Made by a program: the position numbers and the translations under genes. The notes beneath the pieces were generated by a model that saw only the letters and a program-made list of their open reading frames with translations, was not told where the DNA came from and did no database searches. Below are positions 1-5,919 of a stretch of DNA of 5,919 bases, piece by piece. The stretch's first letter is position 1, and every line of letters starts with the position of its first letter. This DNA comes from an uncultured Oscillospiraceae bacterium (GTDB lineage Bacteria > Bacillota > Clostridia > Oscillospirales > Oscillospiraceae), in the NCBI GenBank assembly GCA_934565425.1, contig CAKTHW010000094.1, positions 1 to 5,919 on the forward strand, in the 5' to 3' direction.

Positions 1-434
1 GCAAGGAAGTGGATGTCCGTGTTCAGACCGCCATTGAGATGAAGTCCATCGCTGAGCCCTACATCCGCGCCCGTGCCGTCCGGCACCTGGAAAAGGGCCG
101 CGTGGTCATCTTCGGCTGCGGCACTGGCAACCCCTTCTTCTCCACCGACACCGGCGCAGTGCTCCGGGCTTCGGAGATCGACGCGGACATGATCTTGCTG
201 GCCAAGAATGTGGACGGCGTCTACAATGCCGACCCCGCCATCGACCCCACTGCCGTGCGGTTCGACGAGATCGACTACGACACCGTGCTGGCCAAGCACC
301 TGGAAGTCATGGACTTTACAGCCACCTCTCTGGCTATGGAATGCCAGATCCCGGTGATGCTGTTTGCATTGAAGGACCCCCAAAACATCGTGCGTGCCGT
401 CATGGGTGAAGAAGTCGGCACCATTGTACACTAA
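1..434 (+). CDS. pyrH: UMP kinase (uridylate kinase), 3' part only
   Basis: This is the C-terminal 143 residues of bacterial UMP kinase, which phosphorylates UMP to UDP with ATP in the cytoplasm and feeds pyrimidine nucleotide pools. The gene runs in from the left edge; the first whole codon is at base 3, and the GTG at 9 is an internal valine, not a start. The family is usually about 240 residues, so roughly the first 95 are missing. Visible family motifs, in order, are [19 protein letters not shown], the nucleotide-binding [11 protein letters not shown] (from base 120), [14 protein letters not shown], and the C-terminal [16 protein letters not shown]. It is an amino acid kinase fold protein, normally a hexamer. 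The TAA stop at 432-434 runs straight into the frr ribosome binding site, so translation of the two genes is probably coupled. Nothing in the visible part looks damaged. Confidence 0.97.
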   Translation, partial: KEVDVRVQTAIEMKSIAEPYIRARAVRHLEKGRVVIFGCGTGNPFFSTDTGAVLRASEIDADMILLAKNVDGVYNADPAIDPTAVRFDEIDYDTVLAKHLEVMDFTATSLAMECQIPVMLFALKDPQNIVRAVMGEEVGTIVH

Positions 435-440
435 GGAGGA
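433..440 (+). promoter_or_regulatory. Shine-Dalgarno for frr, overlapping pyrH stop
   Basis: AAGGAGGA is a near-perfect Shine-Dalgarno that shares its first two bases with the pyrH TAA stop. It lies 8 bases before the ATG at 449 and 11 before a second ATG at 452, so the first ATG is the better start. The overlap suggests that ribosomes ending on pyrH reinitiate on frr. Confidence 0.85.
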
Positions 441-448
441 AACACACT

Positions 449-1006
449 ATGATGAAGGAATTTTTGAATGACACTGACGCTCGGATGCAGAAGACCCTGA
501 ACGCCGTCCAGGAAGATTTCGCCGCCGTCCGTGCAGGCCGTGCCAATGCCCAGGTGCTCGACCGCATCAGCGTGGAATATTACGGCACCCCCACCCCCCT
601 GAACCAGGTGGCTACCATTGCTTCCCCCGATCCCCGTCAGCTGACCATCCAGCCCTGGGATCAGTCTCTGCTCAAGGCCATCGAGAAGGCCATCAACACC
701 TCCGACCTGGGCATCAACCCCCAGAACGACGGCCGTATCATCCGCCTCAACTTCCCCCAGCTCACCGAGGAACGCCGTAAGGAGCTGACCAAGCAGGTGA
801 AGAAGTACGGTGAGAGCGGCAAGGTCGCCATCCGCAACATCCGCCGGGACGCTATGGACAAGGTCAAGGCCATGAAGAAGAAGTCCGAGATCACCGAGGA
901 CGAGGCGAAGGATTACGAAAAGGAACTCCAGAACCTGACCGACAAGCGCTGCAAGGACATCGACGTCCTGACCGCGGACAAGGAAAAGGAACTGATGAAC
1001 GTGTAA
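449..1006 (+). CDS. frr: Ribosome recycling factor
   Basis: RRF works with EF-G to split the post-termination ribosome so that subunits can start again; it is cytoplasmic and essential in most bacteria. The product is 185 residues, the standard family length. Family motifs are clear: an N-terminal helix leading to AAVRAGRANAQVLDRISVEYYG (AVRAGRA at about residues 26-32), the domain II segment TPLNQVATI and LTIQPWD, and the helix III motif VAIRNIRRDAMDKVK. That motif carries R132, matching the conserved arginine of the E. coli protein. The lysine- and glutamate-rich C-terminal helices complete the L-shaped two-domain molecule. The start is the first of two adjacent ATGs, chosen from the spacing to the AAGGAGGA site. 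Its position between pyrH and uppS is the usual bacterial arrangement. No oddity is seen in the protein; the downstream gap carries a hairpin. Confidence 0.98.
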   Translation: MMKEFLNDTDARMQKTLNAVQEDFAAVRAGRANAQVLDRISVEYYGTPTPLNQVATIASPDPRQLTIQPWDQSLLKAIEKAINTSDLGINPQNDGRIIRLNFPQLTEERRKELTKQVKKYGESGKVAIRNIRRDAMDKVKAMKKKSEITEDEAKDYEKELQNLTDKRCKDIDVLTADKEKELMNV

Positions 1007-1049
1007 GCTCCGGCTTGCCCGCTCATCTATCAAAATGGAGGAAAGAGGT

Positions 1050-1077
1050 CAAAACGGGATTGTCAAATCCCGTTTTG
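1050..1077 (+). terminator. Perfect 12-bp hairpin in the frr-uppS gap (candidate attenuator or weak terminator)
   Basis: Bases 1050-1061 (CAAAACGGGATT) are exactly complementary to 1066-1077 (AATCCCGTTTTG), leaving a GTCA loop. A GC-rich core (ACGGGAT/ATCCCGT) is flanked by AAAA on the left and TTTT on the right, so on either strand the core is followed by only four Ts. That resembles a weak Rho-independent terminator and could be bidirectional. It sits about 44 bases after the frr stop and 16 before the uppS ATG. Partial termination, RNA processing or 3'-end protection of the pyrH-frr message are all possible; the sequence alone does not choose between them. Confidence 0.55.
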
Positions 1078-1085
1078 GCGTTCAT

Positions 1086-1092
1086 GGAAGGA
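1086..1092 (+). promoter_or_regulatory. Weak, tightly spaced Shine-Dalgarno for uppS
   Basis: GGAAGGA ends one base before the uppS ATG at 1094, closer than the usual 5 to 9 bases. A stronger purine run, GGAGGAAAGAGG at 1037-1048, lies 45 bases upstream of the ATG and on the far side of the hairpin. No other ATG, GTG or TTG exists in frame between the frr stop and 1094, so the start is likely right but initiation may be inefficient or structured. Confidence 0.45.
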
Positions 1093-1093
1093 T

Positions 1094-1855
1094 ATGCTCC
1101 TATTTCGTAAAAACAAGAAGAAACCAACCAACACCACCCACCCCCAAGTGGACTTCGCCCACCTGCCCCGTCACGTGGCCATCATTATGGATGGCAACGG
1201 ACGCTGGGCGAAAAAGCGTGGGATGCCCCGGACAGCCGGTCACGCCGCCGGTGCGGAGACCTTCCGCACCATCGCCACCTACTGCAAGGACATCGGCCTG
1301 GACTATCTGACCGTCTACGCCTTTTCCACGGAAAATTGGAAGCGTCCCCAGGAGGAAGTGGGGGCCATCATGGGCCTGCTGCGGAAGTACCTCCACGAGG
1401 CCATCGAGGAGATGGCACGGGACCACATCAAGCTGCAATTCTTCGGCGACCTGACCAGCCTGGACCCAGAGCTGTACCAGCTGTGCCAGGAGACCCGCAA
1501 AATATCCGAAGGCTACGACGGCTTCCAGGTCAACGTGTGCCTGAACTACGGCGGTCGGGATGAGATCGTCCGAGCCGCACGGAAATTCGCCCAGGACTGC
1601 GTGGAAGGGAAGGCCAAGCCGGAGGACTTGACGGAAGGGATGTTCTCTGATGACCTGTACTCCGCCGGCATCCCCGACCCGGAGCTGATCATCCGCCCCA
1701 GCGGCGAGATCCGGACGTCCAACTTCCTGCTCTGGCAGTCCGCCTACGCTGAATACTACTTTACCGACGTGCTCTGGCCGGATTTTTCTCCCGATGAGCT
1801 TTTGAACGCGATCGCCTCCTATCAGGGGCGCTCCCGACGATTTGGAGGTGTCTAA
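1094..1855 (+). CDS. uppS: Undecaprenyl diphosphate synthase (cis-prenyltransferase)
   Basis: UppS adds eight isopentenyl units in cis to farnesyl diphosphate to make C55 undecaprenyl diphosphate, the lipid carrier for peptidoglycan and other wall polymers, at the inner face of the membrane. The product is 253 residues, normal for the family. All signature motifs are present: HVAIIMDGNGRWAKKRG with the catalytic D33, the GH at 49-50, YAFSTENWKRP (75-85), LNYGGRDEI, and the C-terminal IRPSGEIRTSNFLLWQ (200-215). R201, R207 and E220 correspond to the diphosphate- and Mg-binding residues. The RPSGE form, where E. coli has RTGGE, still keeps the functional arginine and glutamate. The N-terminal 20 or so residues are basic and lineage-variable. 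ATG 1094 is the only start codon in frame after the frr stop that keeps this region, although its ribosome binding site is very close. Within the cluster, uppS consumes the isoprenoids whose synthesis needs dxr and ispG. Confidence 0.97.
   Translation: MLLFRKNKKKPTNTTHPQVDFAHLPRHVAIIMDGNGRWAKKRGMPRTAGHAAGAETFRTIATYCKDIGLDYLTVYAFSTENWKRPQEEVGAIMGLLRKYLHEAIEEMARDHIKLQFFGDLTSLDPELYQLCQETRKISEGYDGFQVNVCLNYGGRDEIVRAARKFAQDCVEGKAKPEDLTEGMFSDDLYSAGIPDPELIIRPSGEIRTSNFLLWQSAYAEYYFTDVLWPDFSPDELLNAIASYQGRSRRFGGV
1844..1849 (+). promoter_or_regulatory. Shine-Dalgarno for cdsA inside the uppS 3' end
   Basis: GGAGGT lies within the last glycine codons of uppS and is 9 bases before the cdsA ATG at 1859. 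Only three bases separate the uppS stop from that ATG, so ribosomes finishing uppS stand on the cdsA initiation site, which favours coupled translation. Confidence 0.8.
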
Positions 1856-1858
1856 CCT

Positions 1859-2683
1859 ATGCTGGGACGTATTATGGTTGCATTGGTGGGAATCCCACTG
1901 CTCATCGTGATCCTGTTCTTCTCCCCGGTCATCGTCTTGACCGTGGCCTTCAGCGCCCTCTGCGCCATCGCCGCCTATGAGCTGCTGGGCGCCACCCATG
2001 CGGTGCACAACCGGCGCTTGGTGCTGTACGCGGTCATCTTCGCCATCCTGGTGCCTCTCTGGTACTACTTCGGCTGCCGCATCGTGGGCGCTGTGGGCGG
2101 CGTGTTCGTCCTCATGCTCCTGCTCTTCGGCGAGGCCATCGCCAGTCGGCAGACCATGCAGGTGGAGGAGATGGCCATGACCGTCTTCGCTGCTCTGGTC
2201 GTGCCCAGTATGCTCTCCGTGTTCGTCCTCATGGCGGACTTGGAGCACGCGCGGCTCTATATGTTCCTGCCCTTCGTCAGCGCCTTCACCAGCGACGCCT
2301 TTGCCTTGTTCGCCGGGATGCGCTTCGGGAAACACAAGTTAGCGCCCCACCTCTCCCCGAAAAAGACCATCGAGGGCAGCGTGGGTGGCTTCCTGGGGGC
2401 AGCGCTGTGCTGCGTGCTGTACGGCCTGGTCATCGGCAAGGTGCTGGGACACGCGCCGGTCTATTGGGTGCTGGCCCTGTACGGCCTGTTGGGCAGTCTG
2501 GTCTCCCAGCTGGGCGACCTGTCCTTCAGTTATATCAAGCGTCAGTACGGCATCAAGGACTACGGCCACCTGTTCCGGGAACACGGCGGAGTGCTGGATC
2601 GCTTTGACAGCGTGACCTTCTGCGCGCCGCTGACCTATCTGTTACTCATGATCGTACCGTTTTTTGAATATAGTACCCTGTAA
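1859..2683 (+). CDS. cdsA: Phosphatidate cytidylyltransferase (CDP-diacylglycerol synthase)
   Basis: CdsA is an integral membrane enzyme that joins CTP and phosphatidic acid to give CDP-diacylglycerol and pyrophosphate, the branch point for phosphatidylglycerol, cardiolipin and related lipids. The product is 274 residues, typical for bacteria. Hydrophobic, membrane-spanning-like stretches lie at about residues 5-21, 23-40, 54-71, 76-91, 106-125, 133-152, 175-196, 200-217 and 253-268. The conserved cytosolic region includes TSDAFALFAGMRFGKHKL (D146), SPKKTIEG (166-173), and the C-terminal signature: SYIKRQYGIKDYG (224-236), then HGGVLDRFD (242-250) with D247 and D250. Between these halves the sequence is LFREHGG, with R240 where the family signature usually has P or G (LIPGHGG), so it departs from the textbook pattern by one residue. 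It follows uppS by three bases and precedes dxr by 18. The rest of the protein looks intact and functional. Confidence 0.96.
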   Translation: MLGRIMVALVGIPLLIVILFFSPVIVLTVAFSALCAIAAYELLGATHAVHNRRLVLYAVIFAILVPLWYYFGCRIVGAVGGVFVLMLLLFGEAIASRQTMQVEEMAMTVFAALVVPSMLSVFVLMADLEHARLYMFLPFVSAFTSDAFALFAGMRFGKHKLAPHLSPKKTIEGSVGGFLGAALCCVLYGLVIGKVLGHAPVYWVLALYGLLGSLVSQLGDLSFSYIKRQYGIKDYGHLFREHGGVLDRFDSVTFCAPLTYLLLMIVPFFEYSTL

Positions 2684-2691
2684 TACCAGGT

Positions 2692-2697
2692 GGAGGA
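2692..2697 (+). promoter_or_regulatory. Shine-Dalgarno that fixes the dxr start at 2702
   Basis: GGAGGA with a short spacer precedes ATG 2702. An in-frame GTG at 2690 would add four residues, but it overlaps this site and has no ribosome binding site of its own. The ATG places the Rossmann motif directly after the N-terminus (MRTISLLGSTGSIG), as in other DXR proteins. Confidence 0.85.
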
Positions 2698-2701
2698 ACA
2701 T

Positions 2702-3853
2702 ATGAGAACCATATCCTTACTGGGTTCCACAGGCTCCATCGGGCGGCAATCTCTGGATGTGATTGCCGCCTGCGGAATGTCTGTGGCCGCTGTGGCCGCC
2801 AACCGCAGCGTGACGCAGCTGGAAGACCAGGTGCGTCAGTTTCAGCCCAAGCTGGCCGTGTGCTGGGACGAATCTGCCGCAGCCGACTTAAAGACCCGCA
2901 TCGCCGACACCAGCACCCGGGTGGCCTCTGGCCGCACCGGCCTGTTAGAGGCAGCGACCCTGCCCGAGGCGGACACGGTGCTCACCGCCGTGGTGGGCAT
3001 GATCGGCCTGGAGCCGACCTTGGCCGCCATCCACGAGAAAAAACGCATCGCCCTGGCCAATAAGGAAACCCTAGTCTGTGGGGGCGAGCTGGTCATGAGC
3101 GAGGCCGCCCGCTGCGGCGCGGAGATCGTGCCGGTGGACAGCGAGCACTCCGCCATCTTCCAGTGCCTCCAGGGCAGCCGCAGCCACGGAGAAATTAAGA
3201 GGGTCATCCTGACCGCCTCCGGCGGCCCCTTCTTTGGCAAGACCAGGGAAGAGCTGAAGCACGTCACCCGTGCCGACGCCCTGAAGCACCCCAACTGGTC
3301 CATGGGCGCGAAGATCACCATCGACTCTGCCACCCTCATGAACAAGGGCTTGGAGTTCATCGAGGCCATGCGCCTGTACCGGCTCACCCCTGACCAGGTG
3401 TCCATCGCCGTCCACCCCCAGAGCATCATCCACTCCCTGGTGGAGTACCGGGACAACGCGGTTTTGGCCCAGCTGGGCGTGGCGGATATGCGCCTGCCCA
3501 TCCAGTACGCCCTGACCTACCCCAACCGGACGGAGGCAGTGGCGGCAACCCTGGACCTGTTCTCCTGCCCGCCCCTGACCTTCGCCCAACCGGACTTGGA
3601 CACCTTCCAGTGCCTGAGATTGGCTCTGGAGTCGGCGCGGAAACCGGGCACGCCTTGCACAGTGCTCAACGGTGCCAATGAGGCGGCAGTGGGGCTGTTC
3701 TTGCAGGATAAGATTGGATTCCTGGATATTGCGGATTTGGTGCAGTACGCCCTGGAAACCGTGCCGGAAGGCCCGGCGGATACCCTGGAACAGATTTTGG
3801 CCGCCGACCACGCCGCCCGGGAAGCGGTGGCGTCCGCTTGGAGCCGTATGTAA
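2702..3853 (+). CDS. dxr: 1-deoxy-D-xylulose 5-phosphate reductoisomerase
   Basis: Dxr (IspC) rearranges and reduces DXP to 2-C-methyl-D-erythritol 4-phosphate with NADPH and a divalent metal. It is the committed step of the MEP isoprenoid pathway and the known target of fosmidomycin. The product is 383 residues, within the family range (E. coli 398). The order of motifs is complete: NADPH-binding GSTGSIG (8-14), ALANKE (K121), metal site PVDSEH (D146, E148), SGGPF (173-177), HPNWSMGAKITIDSATLMNKGLE (196-218) with H196, S209, N214, K215 and metal ligand E218, HPQSIIHS (238-245), and NGANEAAV (323 on) in the C-terminal helical domain. These match the catalytic residues known from the E. coli enzyme. 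The start was moved from GTG 2690 to ATG 2702 because of the ribosome binding site. It lies 18 bases after cdsA and 16 before rseP, in a cluster that also holds ispG of the same pathway. Confidence 0.98.
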   Translation: MRTISLLGSTGSIGRQSLDVIAACGMSVAAVAANRSVTQLEDQVRQFQPKLAVCWDESAAADLKTRIADTSTRVASGRTGLLEAATLPEADTVLTAVVGMIGLEPTLAAIHEKKRIALANKETLVCGGELVMSEAARCGAEIVPVDSEHSAIFQCLQGSRSHGEIKRVILTASGGPFFGKTREELKHVTRADALKHPNWSMGAKITIDSATLMNKGLEFIEAMRLYRLTPDQVSIAVHPQSIIHSLVEYRDNAVLAQLGVADMRLPIQYALTYPNRTEAVAATLDLFSCPPLTFAQPDLDTFQCLRLALESARKPGTPCTVLNGANEAAVGLFLQDKIGFLDIADLVQYALETVPEGPADTLEQILAADHAAREAVASAWSRM

Positions 3854-3869
3854 AAGAATGTGAGGTATC

Positions 3870-4937
3870 ATGACCAAACTCATCTATATCATCATCGCCA
3901 TCGTCATCTTCGGCCTCCTCATCGCCATCCATGAGCTGGGTCACTTCCTGGTGGCCAAAGCCTCCGGCGTGAAGGTGCTGGAGTTCTCCATCGGCATGGG
4001 GCCTCAGCTGTGGCACCGGGAGGGGAAGGAGACCAAATACTCCCTCCGCCTGTTCCCCATCGGCGGGTTCTGCGCCATGGAAGGGGAGGACGGGGAGAGC
4101 GACGACCCACGAGCCTTCGGCAACGCTGCCGGGTGGAAAAAATTCCTGGTTTTGATCGCCGGTCCCGCCGCCAACTTCCTGGCCGGGATGCTCCTCATCC
4201 TGGGCCTCTTCGCCGCCTCCACCGGCTACGTCTCCACCACCCTCAGCGGTTTCGTGGACGGCTTCCCCTGCCAGGGGGAGACCATGCTCCAGGCTGGAGA
4301 CGAGATCGTCTCCATCGACGGCAGCGCCGTCCTGCTCTACAGCGACATCTCCACCCTCCTGAACCGGGGCAACGGCAAGACCCACGACATCGTGGTGCGC
4401 CGGGACGGGGAGAAGATCGTATTGAACGACCTGCCCCTGACGCCTCGGGAGTACGAGGTGGAAGGCAAGAAGGTCACCATGTACGGCCTGTACTTCCAGA
4501 GCAAGGAGGCCACCTTCGGCAGCAAGCTGCGGTTGGGTCTGGCCAACAGCGTGGACTTCGTGCGAATGATCTGGTGGAGCCTGGAAGACCTGTTCACCGG
4601 CGCGGTGGGCTTCAGCGCCCTCTCCGGCCCCATCGGCATCGTGGACGCCATGGGACAGATGGCCGAGTCCGCCAGCGGCGTACGCCAGGCGGTGGATAAC
4701 CTGCTCTACTTCGCCGCGTTCCTGGCCATCAACCTGGGCGTGATGAACCTCCTGCCCATCCCCGCGTTGGACGGCGGACGGGTGTTTTTCCTGATTTTGA
4801 ACGGCCTGGCAGCCCTGCTCTTCCGCAGACGCATCCCCGCCAAATACGAAGGGTACGTCCACTTCGGCGGCCTGGTGCTGCTGTTGGGATTGATGGTAGT
4901 GGTGGCCTTCCAGGACGTCTATCGCATCGTCAGTTAG
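3870..4937 (+). CDS. rseP: Site-2 zinc metalloprotease, RseP/RasP family (M50)
   Basis: This is an intramembrane zinc protease of the S2P family. Relatives cut anti-sigma factors (RseA in E. coli, RsiW in Bacillus) and leftover signal peptides inside the membrane; the substrate here is unknown. The product is 355 residues, shorter than the 450-residue E. coli protein, which has two PDZ domains. Here one PDZ-like domain fits between about residues 120 and 192 (core LQAGDEIVSIDG). The first membrane helix carries the zinc motif HELGH (21-25, catalytic E22). The second contains the GPAANFLAG segment (from 98). The third has NLLPIPALDGG (293-303), with D301 as the third zinc ligand. A fourth helix ends the protein at about 330-347. 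SGPIGIV (252-258) is also a family motif. The ATG follows GAGGT (3862-3866) with a short spacer. Placement between dxr and ispG is common in Clostridia and does not by itself show a role in isoprenoid synthesis. Confidence 0.96.
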   Translation: MTKLIYIIIAIVIFGLLIAIHELGHFLVAKASGVKVLEFSIGMGPQLWHREGKETKYSLRLFPIGGFCAMEGEDGESDDPRAFGNAAGWKKFLVLIAGPAANFLAGMLLILGLFAASTGYVSTTLSGFVDGFPCQGETMLQAGDEIVSIDGSAVLLYSDISTLLNRGNGKTHDIVVRRDGEKIVLNDLPLTPREYEVEGKKVTMYGLYFQSKEATFGSKLRLGLANSVDFVRMIWWSLEDLFTGAVGFSALSGPIGIVDAMGQMAESASGVRQAVDNLLYFAAFLAINLGVMNLLPIPALDGGRVFFLILNGLAALLFRRRIPAKYEGYVHFGGLVLLLGLMVVVAFQDVYRIVS

Positions 4938-4956
4938 CAAAAAGAGGTAGATAGAA

Positions 4957-5919
4957 ATGACCAAACAGATCAAAGTGGGCAGCGTCCTGGTGGGCGGCGG
5001 CGCGCCCGTCTCCATCCAGTCCATGTGCAGCACCCGCACCGACGACCCGGAAGCCACTATCCAGCAGATCCGCCGCCTGGAAGAAGCGGGCTGTGAGATC
5101 GTCCGGGTGGCAGTACCCGACAAAGCTTCCGCCAAGGCCATCGGCACCATCAAGGAGCACTGCAATATTCCGCTGGTGGTGGACATCCACTTCGACTATA
5201 AACTAGCCCTGGAGTGCATCGCAGCCGGGGTGGATAAGGTGCGCATCAACCCGGGCAACATCGGTTCTCCCGACCGGGTGAAGGCGGTGGCGGACGCCTG
5301 CCGTCAGAAGAATATCCCCATCCGCATCGGCGTCAACGGGGGCAGCTTGGAGCAGGACATCCTGGCCAAATACGGCAAGGTCTGCCCGGAAGCCCTGGTG
5401 GAATCCGCCTTCGGCCACATCAAACTGCTCAACCGCTACGACTTCGACGACATCTGCGTCAGCCTGAAATCCTCCAGCGTCCCCATCACCATGCAAGCCT
5501 ACCAGCTCATGCGTCAGCGCAGCGACTACCCCCTCCACCTGGGGGTCACCGAGGCGGGCACTGCCACCATGGGCACCATCAAATCCGCCATCGGCATCGG
5601 TGGCCTGCTGGCCCTGGGCATCGGTGATACCTTCCGGGTGACCCTGACCGCTGACCCGGTGGAGGAAGTGGTCACCGCCAAGCGCATCCTGCAGGCGGTC
5701 GGCCTGCGCCAGGACGGCCCCAACCTCATCTCTTGCCCCACCTGCGGACGGACGCGCATCGACTTGATCCCGTTGGCCCAGGAGGTGGAGCGCCGTCTGA
5801 AAACGGTGCAAAAACCCATCACCGTGGCGGTGATGGGCTGCATCGTCAACGGCCCCGGCGAAGCGTCCGCAGCAGACGTGGGCATGCCGGGGGCAACGGC
5901 TTCGGGATGCTCTTTTCCC
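4957..5919 (+). CDS. ispG: 4-hydroxy-3-methylbut-2-enyl diphosphate synthase (IspG/GcpE), 5' part, with apparent frameshift near the edge
   Basis: IspG is a cytoplasmic 4Fe-4S enzyme that reduces MEcPP to HMBPP, the next-to-last step of the MEP pathway. The start is ATG 4957, 8 bases after GAGGT (4944-4948) and 19 bases after rseP. The N-terminal TIM-barrel part shows VGGGAPVSIQSM (12-23), EIVRVAVPD, PLVVDIHFDY, VDKVRINPGNIG, IRIGVNGGSL, HLGVTEAG and FRVTLTADP. The C-terminal iron-sulfur domain has C260, C263, C295 and E302, the exact C-x2-C-x31-C-x6-E cluster ligand pattern of the family, with C295 and E302 inside MGCIVNGPGE. From codon 310 (base 5884) the reading frame stops looking like IspG (MPGATASGCSFP). 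The other frame from base 5886 gives AGGNGFGMLFS, which is the expected family continuation after GI. A single base therefore seems to be missing between 5885 and 5886. The window ends before any stop codon. Either a sequence error at the edge or a true lesion would fit. Confidence 0.95.
   Translation, partial: MTKQIKVGSVLVGGGAPVSIQSMCSTRTDDPEATIQQIRRLEEAGCEIVRVAVPDKASAKAIGTIKEHCNIPLVVDIHFDYKLALECIAAGVDKVRINPGNIGSPDRVKAVADACRQKNIPIRIGVNGGSLEQDILAKYGKVCPEALVESAFGHIKLLNRYDFDDICVSLKSSSVPITMQAYQLMRQRSDYPLHLGVTEAGTATMGTIKSAIGIGGLLALGIGDTFRVTLTADPVEEVVTAKRILQAVGLRQDGPNLISCPTCGRTRIDLIPLAQEVERRLKTVQKPITVAVMGCIVNGPGEASAADVGMPGATASGCSFP
5815..5837 (+). repeat. 9-10 bp inverted repeat inside ispG
   Basis: CCCATCACC (5815-5823) and GGTGATGGG (5829-5837) are perfect inverse complements around a five-base GTGGC spacer; the G and C at the spacer ends can pair too, leaving a three-base loop. 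It codes for the strand KPITVAVMGC just before the third cluster cysteine. It may be chance in GC-rich coding DNA, but the stem should be stable in RNA or single-stranded DNA. Confidence 0.5.

Noticed and set aside
1060..1098. TTGTCA and TATGCT as a possible uppS promoter
   Set aside because: The gap between the boxes is about 27 bases, too long, and TTGTCA is part of the hairpin loop and stem.
1035..1310. A 91-codon plus-strand frame starting in the frr-uppS gap
   Set aside because: It runs out of frame through the conserved start of uppS, its translation becomes proline/serine/threonine-rich noise, and no good ribosome binding site precedes ATG 1035.
1100..2335. A 411-codon open frame on the minus strand antisense to uppS and cdsA
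   Set aside because: Low-complexity H/G/E/Q-rich translation with no recognisable domain; it is explained as a shadow of uppS and cdsA.
2664..2686. Promoter-like TTGAAT and TAATAC before dxr
   Set aside because: The spacing between the hexamers is about 11 bases, too short for a sigma-A promoter, and the AT-rich run is mostly the cdsA C-terminal codons.
2690..2701. GTG 2690 as the dxr start
   Set aside because: It overlaps the Shine-Dalgarno for ATG 2702 and has no upstream site of its own; the ATG gives the usual short N-terminus before GSTGSIG.
3666..5186. A 506-codon open frame on the minus strand antisense to dxr, rseP and ispG
   Set aside because: Its composition (rich in H, Q, G, D, V with no domain pattern) is what antisense of GC-rich coding DNA gives, and all the sense genes beneath it are well conserved families.

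Overview
The window is one stretch of a housekeeping gene cluster, with seven genes all on the + strand and almost no spacing between them. In order they are: the 3' part of pyrH (UMP kinase), frr (ribosome recycling factor), uppS (undecaprenyl diphosphate synthase), cdsA (CDP-diacylglycerol synthase), dxr (DXP reductoisomerase), rseP (site-2 metalloprotease) and the 5' part of ispG (HMBPP synthase). This order (pyrH-frr-uppS-cdsA-dxr-rseP-ispG) is typical of Clostridia, where polC commonly follows. The GC-rich sequence with mostly C/G third codon positions, plus the protein flavour, suggests a high-GC gut clostridium of the Oscillospiraceae (Flavonifractor/Intestinimonas-like). That placement is an inference from style and synteny, not a database match.

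Layout: pyrH enters from the left edge and ends at 434, and its stop overlaps the frr ribosome binding site. frr (449-1006) is followed by the only real gap in the window (1007-1093). This gap holds a perfect 12-bp inverted repeat with a 4-base loop, a candidate attenuator, weak terminator or RNA processing hairpin. From uppS onward (1094-1855) the genes sit 3 to 19 bases apart, each with its own Shine-Dalgarno sequence: cdsA 1859-2683, dxr 2702-3853, rseP 3870-4937, and ispG from 4957 off the right edge. No stretch over 300 bases lacks a gene, and I see no RNA gene, mobile element or CRISPR.

The genes join translation and nucleotide supply (frr, pyrH) to envelope building. Dxr and IspG make isoprenoid precursors by the MEP route, UppS turns them into the C55 carrier for peptidoglycan, CdsA makes the activated lipid for phospholipids, and RseP acts on membrane proteins.

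No novel system is visible. The points worth a second look are: an apparent one-base deletion in ispG about 35 bases from the right edge, where the family sequence continues perfectly in another frame; the frr-uppS hairpin together with the poorly placed uppS ribosome binding site; and an arginine where the CdsA signature expects proline or glycine.
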